Shown here: in pieces, positions 1-7,405 of the stretch
How the letters are laid out: the number at the start of each line of letters is the position of its first letter
Numbering within the stretch: the first letter of the stretch is position 1
From: Melioribacteraceae bacterium
Lineage (GTDB): Bacteria; Bacteroidota; Ignavibacteria; Ignavibacteriales; Melioribacteraceae
DNA length: 8,120 nt
NCBI GenBank assembly: GCA_015486905.1
Contig: WFQV01000106.1
Coordinates: forward strand, 1-8,120
Reading direction: 5' to 3'
The notes under the pieces: generated by a model
What the model was told of the DNA's origin: nothing
Databases searched by the model: none
What the model saw: only the letters and a program-made list of their open reading frames with translations
Program-made: the position numbers and the translations under genes

Positions 1-1905
1 AAACCGACGGCTAAGCAACTTTACTCTTCTACTTTTTACGGAACGCGCTTTGCTCCGAGAGCTTCAAATAACTGGTTCTGGATGGGAAAGTTAACTTACA
101 AAATAAGCCCTACAATGAAACTCGTTCTTTCCTACAATCAGTCGGTTAGTATTAATCAAAACTCCCAATCTTTGCAGGCAAATTTGGAATACGTTGAGCC
201 GAGCCCGGGTTATCAATACACTTTCCAAAAAATTCTGGACAATGCGAACACCTTTACTCACAACAATAAATACACTTCTTTGAGCTGGACGCACACGCTG
301 AACGCAAAAACATTTTACGAATTAAAGCTTAATCATTTCTACTCTAATTTACGCGCCGATGCAAACGGGAAATATTGGTACGACTACCGTGAGCCGAAAG
401 ATATTGTTACGTTCCCTATTGAGTATTACAACAAGGACAGGGACACGGTAGGTGTAATTCCTGGCGATGGTTTTTGGGACGTTGGAAATCCTTTTACTTG
501 GCGGGACCATTTCATTGACGAATATTCGATTAAAGGAGACCTGACAAGTTTCTTCGACGAAAAGAACAAATTTAAAACCGGTTTTAATATGGTATTTCAG
601 GAAATGCAAGTGGTGGATATTTACAAACCTTGGATTGGTACTCTCGGTTTGAACAACGATATTTACCGTGTCTTTCCTGCTCACGGCGCCTTTTACGCAC
701 AGGACAATGTAAACTTCGAAGGAATGATTCTGAACTTCGGTTTGCGCCTTGACTATTGGTTCCCGGGCAAATATGTTGACGATGCGGTTAACAATCCCGA
801 CGTGGTTACTATTCCCGACGAAGTTCGCAAACGTTACCACAACGATACATTCGGCTGGTTCGGCGGCAGAAGGTGGAAGGCAAGACTCAGCCCACGTTTG
901 GGAATCTCTCACCCGGTTACGAACAATCAAATTTTGTTTTTCTCTTACGGACATTTTTCCAAATGGCCACGTCCGCAGTTTGTGTACGCGAAACTAAGTC
1001 CTACGAATGCAAAATCTTCGTTTCAAAAATTCGGCAATCCCGATTTGAATCCAGAAACTACGGTAGCTTACGAATTGGGATTGAAAACACAGTTCACACA
1101 AAACGACGTTCTTACCCTAACGGCTTACTACAAAGATATTTTCGATTATATCCGTACCAGAACTGCTAAAATTCGTTCGGCAAGGTTTGCTACCAAGACG
1201 TTCATTACTTACGCTAACTTGGACTACGCACGCTCGCGGGGTTTGGAACTTGAATACAAAAAAAGAATAGGGAAGTGGTTTAACGGAATGCTCTCCGTTT
1301 CTTACTCAATTGTTACGGGCAAAAGCTCATCTGCCGACGAGGGCGTTTTGATTTTACGCAACGATCTCTCGGAATCGATTAAAGAGCAATATGTTCAATG
1401 GGACCGCCCGTTAACGGCAAGCGCCAGTTTTAATTTTTACATTGAAAAAAACAAACCGCTTTTTGGTTTCGGCAAAGGTATTTTGGACGACATCAATTTT
1501 TACACGAGGATATTTTTTGAATCGGGCAAACGTTACACCCCGGCTATATTTACCGGTAGTTACACTCAGGACGGACGTCCGGAATATATTACCGACAGAA
1601 CCAACCGTTACGGTGCCATCGGTGACAATTGGTTCTGGATTGATATGAATATAGAGAAATATTTTTCCCTCGGAGGATTAAAATTCTCGTTTAAAGTTGA
1701 AATAAATAATCTTTTAGATACTAAAAATTCTGCCATCATTAACCCCGTTACCGGAAAGGCTTACGAATACGGCGACCCGACTCCGCTTACTTGGAACGAC
1801 CCTCTTTATCCCGACTTGCAAGCGCCGTTGAAACCGTATCCTTTCAATCCCGCGAGATACTTGACTCGGCAGAATGTTAAATTCGGAATAGGTTTAAGAT
1901 TTTAA
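1..1905 (+). CDS. TonB-dependent receptor, C-terminal beta-barrel part (5' truncated by window edge)
   Basis: The reading frame is open from base 1, so the ATG at 82 is internal and the visible 634 residues are the C-terminal part of a larger protein. The sequence alternates aromatic-rich beta strands with polar loops, as in outer-membrane barrels. It carries the receptor-like motif GNPDLNPE at visible residues 345-352, followed by a strand typical of these barrels (YELGLKTQF), and ends in Phe, the usual barrel-assembly signal. The plug domain, TonB box and any carboxypeptidase-regulatory-like N-terminal domain lie outside the window. Known members use TonB energy to move substrates across the outer membrane; the substrate here cannot be read. 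It is probably the upstream gene of the operon seen here, since the PorV-like gene follows after 43 bases. An alternative is a TonB-receptor-like structural barrel without transport function. Confidence 0.88.
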   Translation, partial: KPTAKQLYSSTFYGTRFAPRASNNWFWMGKLTYKISPTMKLVLSYNQSVSINQNSQSLQANLEYVEPSPGYQYTFQKILDNANTFTHNNKYTSLSWTHTLNAKTFYELKLNHFYSNLRADANGKYWYDYREPKDIVTFPIEYYNKDRDTVGVIPGDGFWDVGNPFTWRDHFIDEYSIKGDLTSFFDEKNKFKTGFNMVFQEMQVVDIYKPWIGTLGLNNDIYRVFPAHGAFYAQDNVNFEGMILNFGLRLDYWFPGKYVDDAVNNPDVVTIPDEVRKRYHNDTFGWFGGRRWKARLSPRLGISHPVTNNQILFFSYGHFSKWPRPQFVYAKLSPTNAKSSFQKFGNPDLNPETTVAYELGLKTQFTQNDVLTLTAYYKDIFDYIRTRTAKIRSARFATKTFITYANLDYARSRGLELEYKKRIGKWFNGMLSVSYSIVTGKSSSADEGVLILRNDLSESIKEQYVQWDRPLTASASFNFYIEKNKPLFGFGKGILDDINFYTRIFFESGKRYTPAIFTGSYTQDGRPEYITDRTNRYGAIGDNWFWIDMNIEKYFSLGGLKFSFKVEINNLLDTKNSAIINPVTGKAYEYGDPTPLTWNDPLYPDLQAPLKPYPFNPARYLTRQNVKFGIGLRF

Positions 1906-1935
1906 TTTTTGAAAATAATTTTGAAAAAGAAATCA

Positions 1936-1940
1936 GAGGT
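1936..1940 (+). promoter_or_regulatory. Shine-Dalgarno site supporting a TTG start
   Basis: GAGGT lies eight bases before the TTG at 1949. The TTG at 1941 runs into a stop after three codons, and no ATG in the right frame precedes the signal peptide, so this site supports TTG at 1949 as the start of the PorV-like gene. Confidence 0.6.
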
Positions 1941-1948
1941 TTGAGAAT

Positions 1949-2932
1949 TTGAAAAGAAATATTTTGTTAATATTGCTTGCCTTTTGGATTGCGCCTTCGG
2001 TAATGCACGCTCAGCTGTTTCCAACGCTTGGCGGGCAAAGGGCTGGCATTTCCACCGCTCAATTTCTTAAAATTGGTGTGGGCAGCAGAGCAACTGCAAT
2101 GGGGGACGCTTTTGTAGCGGTTGCTAACGACGTTAGCTCGCTTTATTGGAATCCCGCCGGTGTAGTCCAAACAAAACAAAACGAAATAATGTTTTCACAC
2201 AATCAGTGGCTGGTGGATATTTCGCACGAGTTTGTTGGCGGTATTTACCATTTCTCCGAAAACGATGCCGTAGGCGTTTCGCTTACTGCTCTTCATATGC
2301 AAGATATGCCGGTTACTACGGAGGTAATGCCTTTTGGTAACGGGCAGTATTTTTCGTATGGAGACGTAGCCGCCGCACTAACTTACTCTCGTAAAATGAC
2401 AAGCCAGTTTAGCTTCGGCGCTACAATCCGATACGTGGAAGAAACACTGGACAAATTAAAAATGCGCGGCGTAATGATTGACTTAGGCACTTATTATTGG
2501 ACGGGCTTGGGCACAACACGCTTTGCAGTTGCAATTACTAACTTCGGTAATCAAATGGCTCCCGATGGCAAAGTTATACTGTTCGGTCACCGTGAAACTT
2601 CATCATGGCAGTCTTTCTCTCCGCCTACTATTTTCAGAATCGGTTTTGCTTTTGAACCTCTGCAAACAACTACGCAAAGGGTAACCGCCTCTGTACAATT
2701 AAATCACCCTAATGACAACAGTGAAAATATTTCAGCCGGGCTTGAATACTCCTGGCGGAATATTTTGTCCTTACGCGGAGGTTACAAGTTTAACGTTGAT
2801 GAGCAGAATTACTCTTTCGGCGCAGGGGTTCACTTGCCGCTTAAAATTGCCGACGTTAGCGTAAGTTACGCATTTGTGAATTTTACCAGACTTGGTTCGG
2901 CGCAAAGATTTTCAATTATTTTGGGATTTTAA
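1949..2932 (+). CDS. PorV/PorQ-family outer-membrane beta-barrel protein
   Basis: This 327-residue protein starts with a signal peptide (MKRNILLILLAFW, probable cleavage after MHA at residue 21). Residues 45-71 carry the family signature GSRATAMGDAF followed by SSLYWNPAG. This is the FadL-like pattern found in PorV/PorQ (UPF0164) proteins. The rest is amphipathic beta strand and the chain ends in Phe, as expected for an outer-membrane barrel. Known PorV is the T9SS shuttle that receives cargo after translocation, and PorQ works with PorZ. Genomes of this group carry many paralogues whose roles are untested, so I do not assign porV or porQ. The start codon is TTG. The stop is three bases from the lipoprotein gene, so the two are probably translated together. 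Co-location with a T9SS-sorted enzyme two genes on makes a dedicated secretion or surface-anchoring role plausible, but this is inference. Confidence 0.85.
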   Translation: MKRNILLILLAFWIAPSVMHAQLFPTLGGQRAGISTAQFLKIGVGSRATAMGDAFVAVANDVSSLYWNPAGVVQTKQNEIMFSHNQWLVDISHEFVGGIYHFSENDAVGVSLTALHMQDMPVTTEVMPFGNGQYFSYGDVAAALTYSRKMTSQFSFGATIRYVEETLDKLKMRGVMIDLGTYYWTGLGTTRFAVAITNFGNQMAPDGKVILFGHRETSSWQSFSPPTIFRIGFAFEPLQTTTQRVTASVQLNHPNDNSENISAGLEYSWRNILSLRGGYKFNVDEQNYSFGAGVHLPLKIADVSVSYAFVNFTRLGSAQRFSIILGF

Positions 2933-2935
2933 CAG

Positions 2936-4024
2936 ATGAAATACATTTTGACTTTTCTGATTTTCCTTGGAATTTTAATTTCTTCAGGCTGCGACGAAAA
3001 ATTTCAAATTCCGAATATTCCAAACAAGCAAGGCGGGAATATTAGTGACACGGTTTACATTAAACAAAATCCCGATTGGACGGGTTTTAACAAGCCGGAA
3101 GCTATTATTGTCGGGCATGAACCGTTCATTTACGTTGCGGATACTTACAACGACAGAATAGTGATGATGAACGTTGCGGGGCAAGTACTTGGCACAAAAG
3201 AAGTCAAACATCCCGTCGCTTTGGCTCAGGATTACAGATTAAATTTAATTGTCTGCGCAAGGTTCGATACTACCATTAGCGGTAATCCCGTTTCCTTCAG
3301 TGCCATTTACAAAATTGACATGGTAAGTGCTGGGCATATTATTGCGCAAGCACCGATGAAAAGGCTTCTACCGCAAGACCCCTCGATTGACCCGTTTGCT
3401 TTTACCCGTCCCGATAGACAGTACACCGGTGTAACTGTTTTTTACGACAATTCATTTTTCGTTTCTCGTAAGGGACCGGTTAATAACAATCCGGTTGACA
3501 GAGACAATGCAATCTTGCATATTCGGGAAGGAGTTTCTTCTTACAGCGGAAAAGATACGCTTTACATCAGTAAAGTCCCAGGTTTAACGGCAGAAGGCAC
3601 AGGCTTAATGTCGGCTAATAAAATCAGCTCCCTTACATCTTTGAACCGACACAATTTTGATTTCATTCTTACTTTAATAGGAGATAACAGCTTTAAAGTT
3701 CAATGGTTACATTACGTTACTACGCAGGATTTTCAAGGTTACAAAAGCCAATTACAACCGTTTGAATCCGATATGATGGCGGTTAACCGTTTTGCCGAAC
3801 CTGAGGGTGTGACTATTGACAATAAGAACAATATCTTTGTAGCCGACGCTAAAAAAGACAGCGTTTTTAAATTTAACTCTTTCGGCGATGAAATGGAATC
3901 CTTCGGCGGACCGGGTATGTTTAACCATCCGCACGACGTTGCCTTTTACGACCGAACCGTTTACGTGGTTGACACGGACAATAACAGAATCGTCAGATTT
4001 ATTCTTTCCACCGAAATAGATTAA
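2936..4024 (+). CDS. Lipoprotein with NHL-repeat beta-propeller
   Basis: The 362-residue protein begins with a lipoprotein signal peptide ending in ISSGC, with Cys19 as the probable lipidated residue. The lipobox is slightly off consensus, with Ser at -3. The residues after the Cys (Asp, Glu, Lys) are charged, which might influence surface display. NHL-type repeats are clear at residues 54-86 (PEAIIV, then YVADTYNDRIVMMN) and twice in 289-362 (PEGVTIDNKNNIFVADAKKD, then PHDVAFYDRTVYVVDTDNNR). The middle blades are more divergent. The layout suggests a six-bladed propeller closed by N- and C-terminal strands. NHL propellers usually bind proteins or ligands, and some are enzymes; no catalytic residues are evident, so a binding or scaffold role at the outer membrane is more likely. 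The gene sits three bases after the PorV-like gene with no strong ribosome site, suggesting translational coupling. Confidence 0.82.
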   Translation: MKYILTFLIFLGILISSGCDEKFQIPNIPNKQGGNISDTVYIKQNPDWTGFNKPEAIIVGHEPFIYVADTYNDRIVMMNVAGQVLGTKEVKHPVALAQDYRLNLIVCARFDTTISGNPVSFSAIYKIDMVSAGHIIAQAPMKRLLPQDPSIDPFAFTRPDRQYTGVTVFYDNSFFVSRKGPVNNNPVDRDNAILHIREGVSSYSGKDTLYISKVPGLTAEGTGLMSANKISSLTSLNRHNFDFILTLIGDNSFKVQWLHYVTTQDFQGYKSQLQPFESDMMAVNRFAEPEGVTIDNKNNIFVADAKKDSVFKFNSFGDEMESFGGPGMFNHPHDVAFYDRTVYVVDTDNNRIVRFILSTEID

Positions 4025-4028
4025 GGAA
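4023..4028 (+). promoter_or_regulatory. Ribosome binding site overlapping the upstream stop codon
   Basis: AAGGAA overlaps the TAA stop of the lipoprotein gene and lies seven bases before the ATG at 4036. It fixes the start of the HKD-domain protein and ties its translation to the upstream gene. Confidence 0.6.
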
Positions 4029-4035
4029 TATAATA

Positions 4036-6375
4036 ATGAGAAAATTTTTTGTTGTAATTATTTTTACCGCAAGTGTTTTATTTGCACAGGCAATAACTCC
4101 GATTATTGATTTGCATAAGAACGATGCCAACGGAAGCCCGGTTATGCTCGATCAGATGGTTACGGTGGAAGGCATTGTTACCGCATCGAATCAATTCGGT
4201 AACAGCGGACCCGGAGCAGTTGAGGATGCTACCGGCGGAGTAGCGGTTTACGGTAGTGGATTTGCAAATGCCGTACAGATTGGTGACTCGGTGAAACTGC
4301 GCGCAAAAGTAACGCTTTACAATGGACTTGTAGAATTGAAATTCGATGCATTATCCACGATAACTGTTTACAAGCGCAATGTGAATGTTGAACCCAAACT
4401 TGTTACGCTGGCTGATTTGGCAAATCAGCAATGGAACGATGTCGAAGAATATGAAGGGAGCCTCGTTAGAATTAATAATGTTACTATTTCCGGCTCGGGT
4501 TATTTTGACGGCGGGACGAGCGGGCACAATTACTCGATAAGCGATTCGTCAGGTACGTTGCAAATGAGAATCGACGAAAGCGTTAATATTGTCGGTACGG
4601 CTATTCCTTCTTCGCCTATTGACATTATCGCCATTGTGGCGCAGTACGATAGATCGGCGCCTTACAGTAGCGGTTACCAAATTCTGCCACGTAGTATTGA
4701 TGACATAATAACAAGCGCCGTCCCTACAATATTAACACCGGTTGTGGCAGCTAACATCACTCCGAATTCTTTCACGGTTTATTTCAATACACTGCACAAC
4801 GGTAATGCGGAGGTTAAATACGGAAAAACCCTTAACTTGGAAATGGGAGATGTTGTAATTGACGAAGATACGACTTATCACGCTGTTAAAATTGAAGGTT
4901 TGGAAGAAGTTACAACTTATTACTACAAAGTTTTTTCTACAAATTCATTGGGGACAAGCGAAAGCAAAACTTATTCTGTCACAACTTCAAGTTCAAATCC
5001 CGAAACAGGTACAATCAACGTTTATTTCAATTTTCCGGTTGACCACAGCGTTTCAATTCCGGGAAACGAGGCGCATGGTAATGTAGATTTTACAAGTAAA
5101 ATTGTTAATAGAATTAATCACGCCACTTATTCGATTGACTTAGCTCTTTACAGTTTCTTCGGGATAGCTGATATTGAAAATGCTTTGATTGCCGCGAAGA
5201 ACCGAGGGGTAAAAATTCGCCTTGTTTACGACAACAGAACGCTTCAAAGTTCGGTCGAAAGACTTTTAAATGCCGGAGTTAAAATGAGTCAGCGTCCGGA
5301 AATGAGAGGAATAATGCACAACAAATTTGCTGTCTTTGACGAACGGGATAACAATCCCGATAACGACTGGGTCTGGACAGGCTCTTGGAATTGGACTTCA
5401 ACCGAATTGAATTGGCGTAACAATGCAATTGAAATTAACGACCCCGCGCTCGCCAAAGCTTACACAAAAGAATTTGAAGAGATGTGGGGTAGTGACACTG
5501 ACGAGCCGGATTCGGCAAACGCAAAATTCGGTCCTTACAAAACCGACAACACACCGCATTCCTTCTCAATTAAAAAACGCCCGGTACAACTTTATTTTAG
5601 CCCTTCGGACGGAACGGAAGGACATCTTGCCGATGCAATCGGTACGGCAGATTCTTCGATTTACTTTGCAGTATTAAGTTTTACCAGCGACCCGCTTTAT
5701 TACGCAATTGAAAACCGTTACAATGCCGGAGCGAAAGACATTCGCGGAATTATTACAGATGTAACTTCTCAAGGCTCGGAGTTTACACAACTTTCCAACT
5801 TAGCTCCCGGCGAAATTTTCGATTACAATCTTGACGGACGACTTCACGATAAATACGGAATGGTAGATGCTTCTTATCCTACGTCGGACCCAACCGTAAT
5901 GACCGGTTCGCATAATTGGTCACGTTCGGCAAATGAAAAGAACGACGAAAACACATTGATTATCCATGACATCTACATTGCAAATCAATACATGCAGGAC
6001 TTTAAAAAAAGGTACAACGAATTAGGCGGTACTACGGCTTTTGTAGTTCCCAATATTTCTGCGGTTAAAGGTGGAAATAATGTTTACCCGAAATCGATTG
6101 TGTTAAATCAAAATTACCCCAATCCTTTTGGTGAGTCAAAATATTCGGAAAGCCCTATTACGACAATTACTTTTTATTTGCCTTATCGGAATGAAGTTAC
6201 TTTAACCGTTAGTGATATTTTGGGCAGAAAAGTAGCTACGCTTTACAATGGAAAAGCCAAAAGGGGACTGAACGTGTTCGATTTCAACGGCAAAAGTCTT
6301 CCGAGCGGAATTTATTTTTATTCATTGCGTACGAACGGGAAAATTTACACTAAGAAAATGCTTTTGGTAAAATAA
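4036..6375 (+). CDS. Secreted phospholipase D-superfamily (HKD) protein with OB-fold-like, FnIII and T9SS sorting domains
   Basis: A signal peptide (about residues 1-18) is followed by an OB-fold-like beta region (about 20-228) resembling domains attached to extracellular nucleases such as YhcR, and a fibronectin type III domain (about 229-318). Two phospholipase D domains follow (about 327-482 and 515-670). Each has a full HxK(x4)D motif: His428/Lys430/Asp435 with GSWNW at 449-453, and His604/Lys606/Asp611 with GSHNW at 624-628. Two HKD motifs normally form one active site that works through a phospho-histidine intermediate. Residues 692-779 form a T9SS type A sorting domain, starting QNYPNPF and ending in a basic IYTKKMLLVK tail. 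The protein is therefore probably exported by Sec, passed across the outer membrane by T9SS, and anchored or released. A nuclease is the best guess given the OB-like domain, but a phospholipase or other phosphodiesterase is possible. It is the last gene of the cluster. Confidence 0.9.
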   Translation: MRKFFVVIIFTASVLFAQAITPIIDLHKNDANGSPVMLDQMVTVEGIVTASNQFGNSGPGAVEDATGGVAVYGSGFANAVQIGDSVKLRAKVTLYNGLVELKFDALSTITVYKRNVNVEPKLVTLADLANQQWNDVEEYEGSLVRINNVTISGSGYFDGGTSGHNYSISDSSGTLQMRIDESVNIVGTAIPSSPIDIIAIVAQYDRSAPYSSGYQILPRSIDDIITSAVPTILTPVVAANITPNSFTVYFNTLHNGNAEVKYGKTLNLEMGDVVIDEDTTYHAVKIEGLEEVTTYYYKVFSTNSLGTSESKTYSVTTSSSNPETGTINVYFNFPVDHSVSIPGNEAHGNVDFTSKIVNRINHATYSIDLALYSFFGIADIENALIAAKNRGVKIRLVYDNRTLQSSVERLLNAGVKMSQRPEMRGIMHNKFAVFDERDNNPDNDWVWTGSWNWTSTELNWRNNAIEINDPALAKAYTKEFEEMWGSDTDEPDSANAKFGPYKTDNTPHSFSIKKRPVQLYFSPSDGTEGHLADAIGTADSSIYFAVLSFTSDPLYYAIENRYNAGAKDIRGIITDVTSQGSEFTQLSNLAPGEIFDYNLDGRLHDKYGMVDASYPTSDPTVMTGSHNWSRSANEKNDENTLIIHDIYIANQYMQDFKKRYNELGGTTAFVVPNISAVKGGNNVYPKSIVLNQNYPNPFGESKYSESPITTITFYLPYRNEVTLTVSDILGRKVATLYNGKAKRGLNVFDFNGKSLPSGIYFYSLRTNGKIYTKKMLLVK

Positions 6376-6392
6376 AGTTTTAATTATCTTTG
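6363..6392 (+). promoter_or_regulatory. Bacteroidota-type promoter for the SRP RNA
   Basis: The -7 box TATCTTTG at 6385-6392 matches TAnnTTTG exactly. A TTTG at 6363-6366, 18 bases upstream, fits the -33 element. The -33 element lies within the last codons of the HKD-protein gene. The predicted transcription start is about 6396-6400. Confidence 0.65.
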
Positions 6393-6411
6393 CAGTTCAA
6401 AATTTGAATTT

Positions 6412-6508
6412 TTGCCAAGCCCCGATTAACAGATTGTTGCCCAACCCCGTCAGGTCCGGAAGGAAGCAGCGGTCAGCATTCAATCTGTGTAATCGGTAAG
6501 CTTGGCAA
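6412..6508 (+). ncRNA. ffs: Bacterial small signal recognition particle RNA (4.5S RNA)
   Basis: The RNA pairs with the Ffh GTPase to target membrane and exported proteins to the translocon. The highly conserved apical domain IV is present: GTCAGGTCCGGAAGGAAGC at 6449-6467, with the GGAA tetraloop at 6458-6461 closed by CC/GG. Below it the two sides pair in a long rod: ACAGATTG (6429-6436) with CAATCTGT (6481-6488), CCGATTA (6422-6428) with TAATCGG (6490-6496), and a closing helix TTGCCAAGC (6412-6420) with GCTTGGCAA (6500-6508). At about 97 nucleotides it is the short form without an Alu domain. The ends are inferred from the closing helix; the true 5' end may lie up to 15 bases upstream. Confidence 0.95.
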
Positions 6509-6516
6509 TTTTTTTT
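6500..6516 (+). terminator. Terminator formed by the SRP RNA closing helix and a T8 tract
   Basis: The 3' arm of the SRP RNA closing helix (GCTTGGCAA) runs straight into eight T residues at 6509-6516. The 5' arm is 80 bases upstream, so the whole RNA rod acts as the terminator stem. It would also stop any readthrough from the operon before it. Confidence 0.65.
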
Positions 6517-6531
6517 AAAAGAAGAATTAGA

Positions 6532-6562
6532 TTTTATTTTTAAAGTTGTTTACATAAATTTG
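6532..6562 (+). promoter_or_regulatory. Bacteroidota-type promoter for the restriction endonuclease gene
   Basis: TAAATTTG at 6555-6562 matches the -7 consensus TAnnTTTG. The -33 position holds only a weak TTTTA at 6532-6536. The expected transcription start near 6567 lies downstream of the in-frame TTG at 6560, arguing against that TTG as the start codon. Confidence 0.5.
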
Positions 6563-6574
6563 CAAAAAACCTTA

Positions 6575-7327
6575 ATGGATTTGAACGAAAAGATGAAACC
6601 GTTACGTTTTGAAGACGTTTACAATTATGTTGAAAACAACATTGGAGTTTTTCACGGTAAAAGGATTGAAAGCCTTAACACACTTAAGTTAGACAAAATT
6701 TTAAAAAGTAAAAATCCTTACTTGTTTAAAGCCAAATATGTTTTAACTGCAGAACAAATCGTAAAGGGATTGGTTGATGCCCGTATTTCATCAATTGAAG
6801 AAAAAATATTTGTAGATTGGCTGGAAGGCTTGGCTATTTTCATTAATGAAAAAGTTTACGGCGGGTGGAAATCCGGAATTACCGGAATCGATTTGGAATT
6901 CAATAAAGAAGGTATTCGTTACATTGTTACAATTAAATCCGGTTCTAATTGGGGTAATAGTAGTCAAATAGCAAAAATGAAGGAAGATTTTCGTAAGGCT
7001 ATTCGAACCTTAAGAACGAGCAGCTCCGGTTTAAATATTGTGGCTGTTAACGGATGTTGCTACGGTAAAGATTCGAGACCCGAAAAGGAAGAATATTTGA
7101 AACTTTGCGGACAAAGATTTTGGGAGTTCATTTCGGGCAATGGAGAACTTTACACTGAAATAATTGAGCCTCTTGGATACAAAGCTAAGGAAAAGAACCA
7201 AGAATTTTTAGAATCTTATTCTCAAATGTTAAACAAATTTACTTCGGAATTCCTCGGCAGATTCTCTAAAACGAATGGTCAAATTAATTGGAATAAGTTA
7301 GTTGAATTCAATTCGGGGAAAAATTAA
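6575..7327 (+). CDS. Type II restriction endonuclease, PmeII-like
   Basis: The 250-residue protein resembles, from memory of the family, PmeII-type type II restriction endonucleases. Recognisable blocks are NPYLFKAK, DWLEGLAIFINEKVYGG, the GIDLEF core, SGSNWGNSSQI, VNGCCYG, and CGQRFWEFISG. The likely PD-(D/E)xK metal site is Asp106 with Lys121 (TIK) on the next strand and Glu84 in the preceding helix; the usual acidic residue two before the Lys is Thr119. The enzyme would cut DNA at a specific site, which cannot be read here. I chose ATG 6575 because it follows the -7 box. ATG 6593 (244 residues, starting MKPLRFED) is equally possible, as family similarity seems to begin there and the upstream stretch is A-rich. 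No methyltransferase is present in the window: the SRP RNA precedes it and rpmB faces it. It is probably a single-gene transcript. Confidence 0.8.
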   Translation: MDLNEKMKPLRFEDVYNYVENNIGVFHGKRIESLNTLKLDKILKSKNPYLFKAKYVLTAEQIVKGLVDARISSIEEKIFVDWLEGLAIFINEKVYGGWKSGITGIDLEFNKEGIRYIVTIKSGSNWGNSSQIAKMKEDFRKAIRTLRTSSSGLNIVAVNGCCYGKDSRPEKEEYLKLCGQRFWEFISGNGELYTEIIEPLGYKAKEKNQEFLESYSQMLNKFTSEFLGRFSKTNGQINWNKLVEFNSGKN

Positions 7328-7341
7328 TTTTTTGTAGAAAT

Positions 7342-7372
7342 AAAAAAGCCCAAATCTTTCGAAATGGGCTTT
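7342..7372 (-). terminator. Intrinsic terminator of rpmB
   Basis: Read on the minus strand, AAAGCCCA (7372-7365) pairs with TGGGCTTT (7352-7345), with a 12-base loop, and the T run continues to 7342. It lies 34 bases after the rpmB stop. On the plus strand the same hairpin lacks a T tract behind it, so it is at best a weak stop for the endonuclease gene. Confidence 0.8.
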
Positions 7373-7405
7373 CCAGTAAATACAAATAAATAATAAGGAG
7401 GCATG

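Noticed and set aside
349..954. Minus-strand 201-codon open frame opposite the TonB receptor
   Set aside because: It is antisense to a well-supported barrel gene, has no recognisable domain or ribosome site, and its composition fits a shadow frame.
873..1169. Plus-strand open frame inside the TonB receptor gene
   Set aside because: Out-of-frame shadow of a coherent receptor barrel sequence; no start signal and no family resemblance.
6396..6413. Palindrome TTCAAA-A-TTTGAA followed by T5 as a terminator of the HKD gene
   Set aside because: The stem is only six mostly A-T pairs with a one-base centre, so it is too weak, and it overlaps the predicted start of the SRP RNA transcript.
6560..6574. 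TTG at 6560 as start of the endonuclease
   Set aside because: The TTG overlaps the -7 box, so it would lie upstream of the expected transcript start; ATG 6575 or 6593 fit better.
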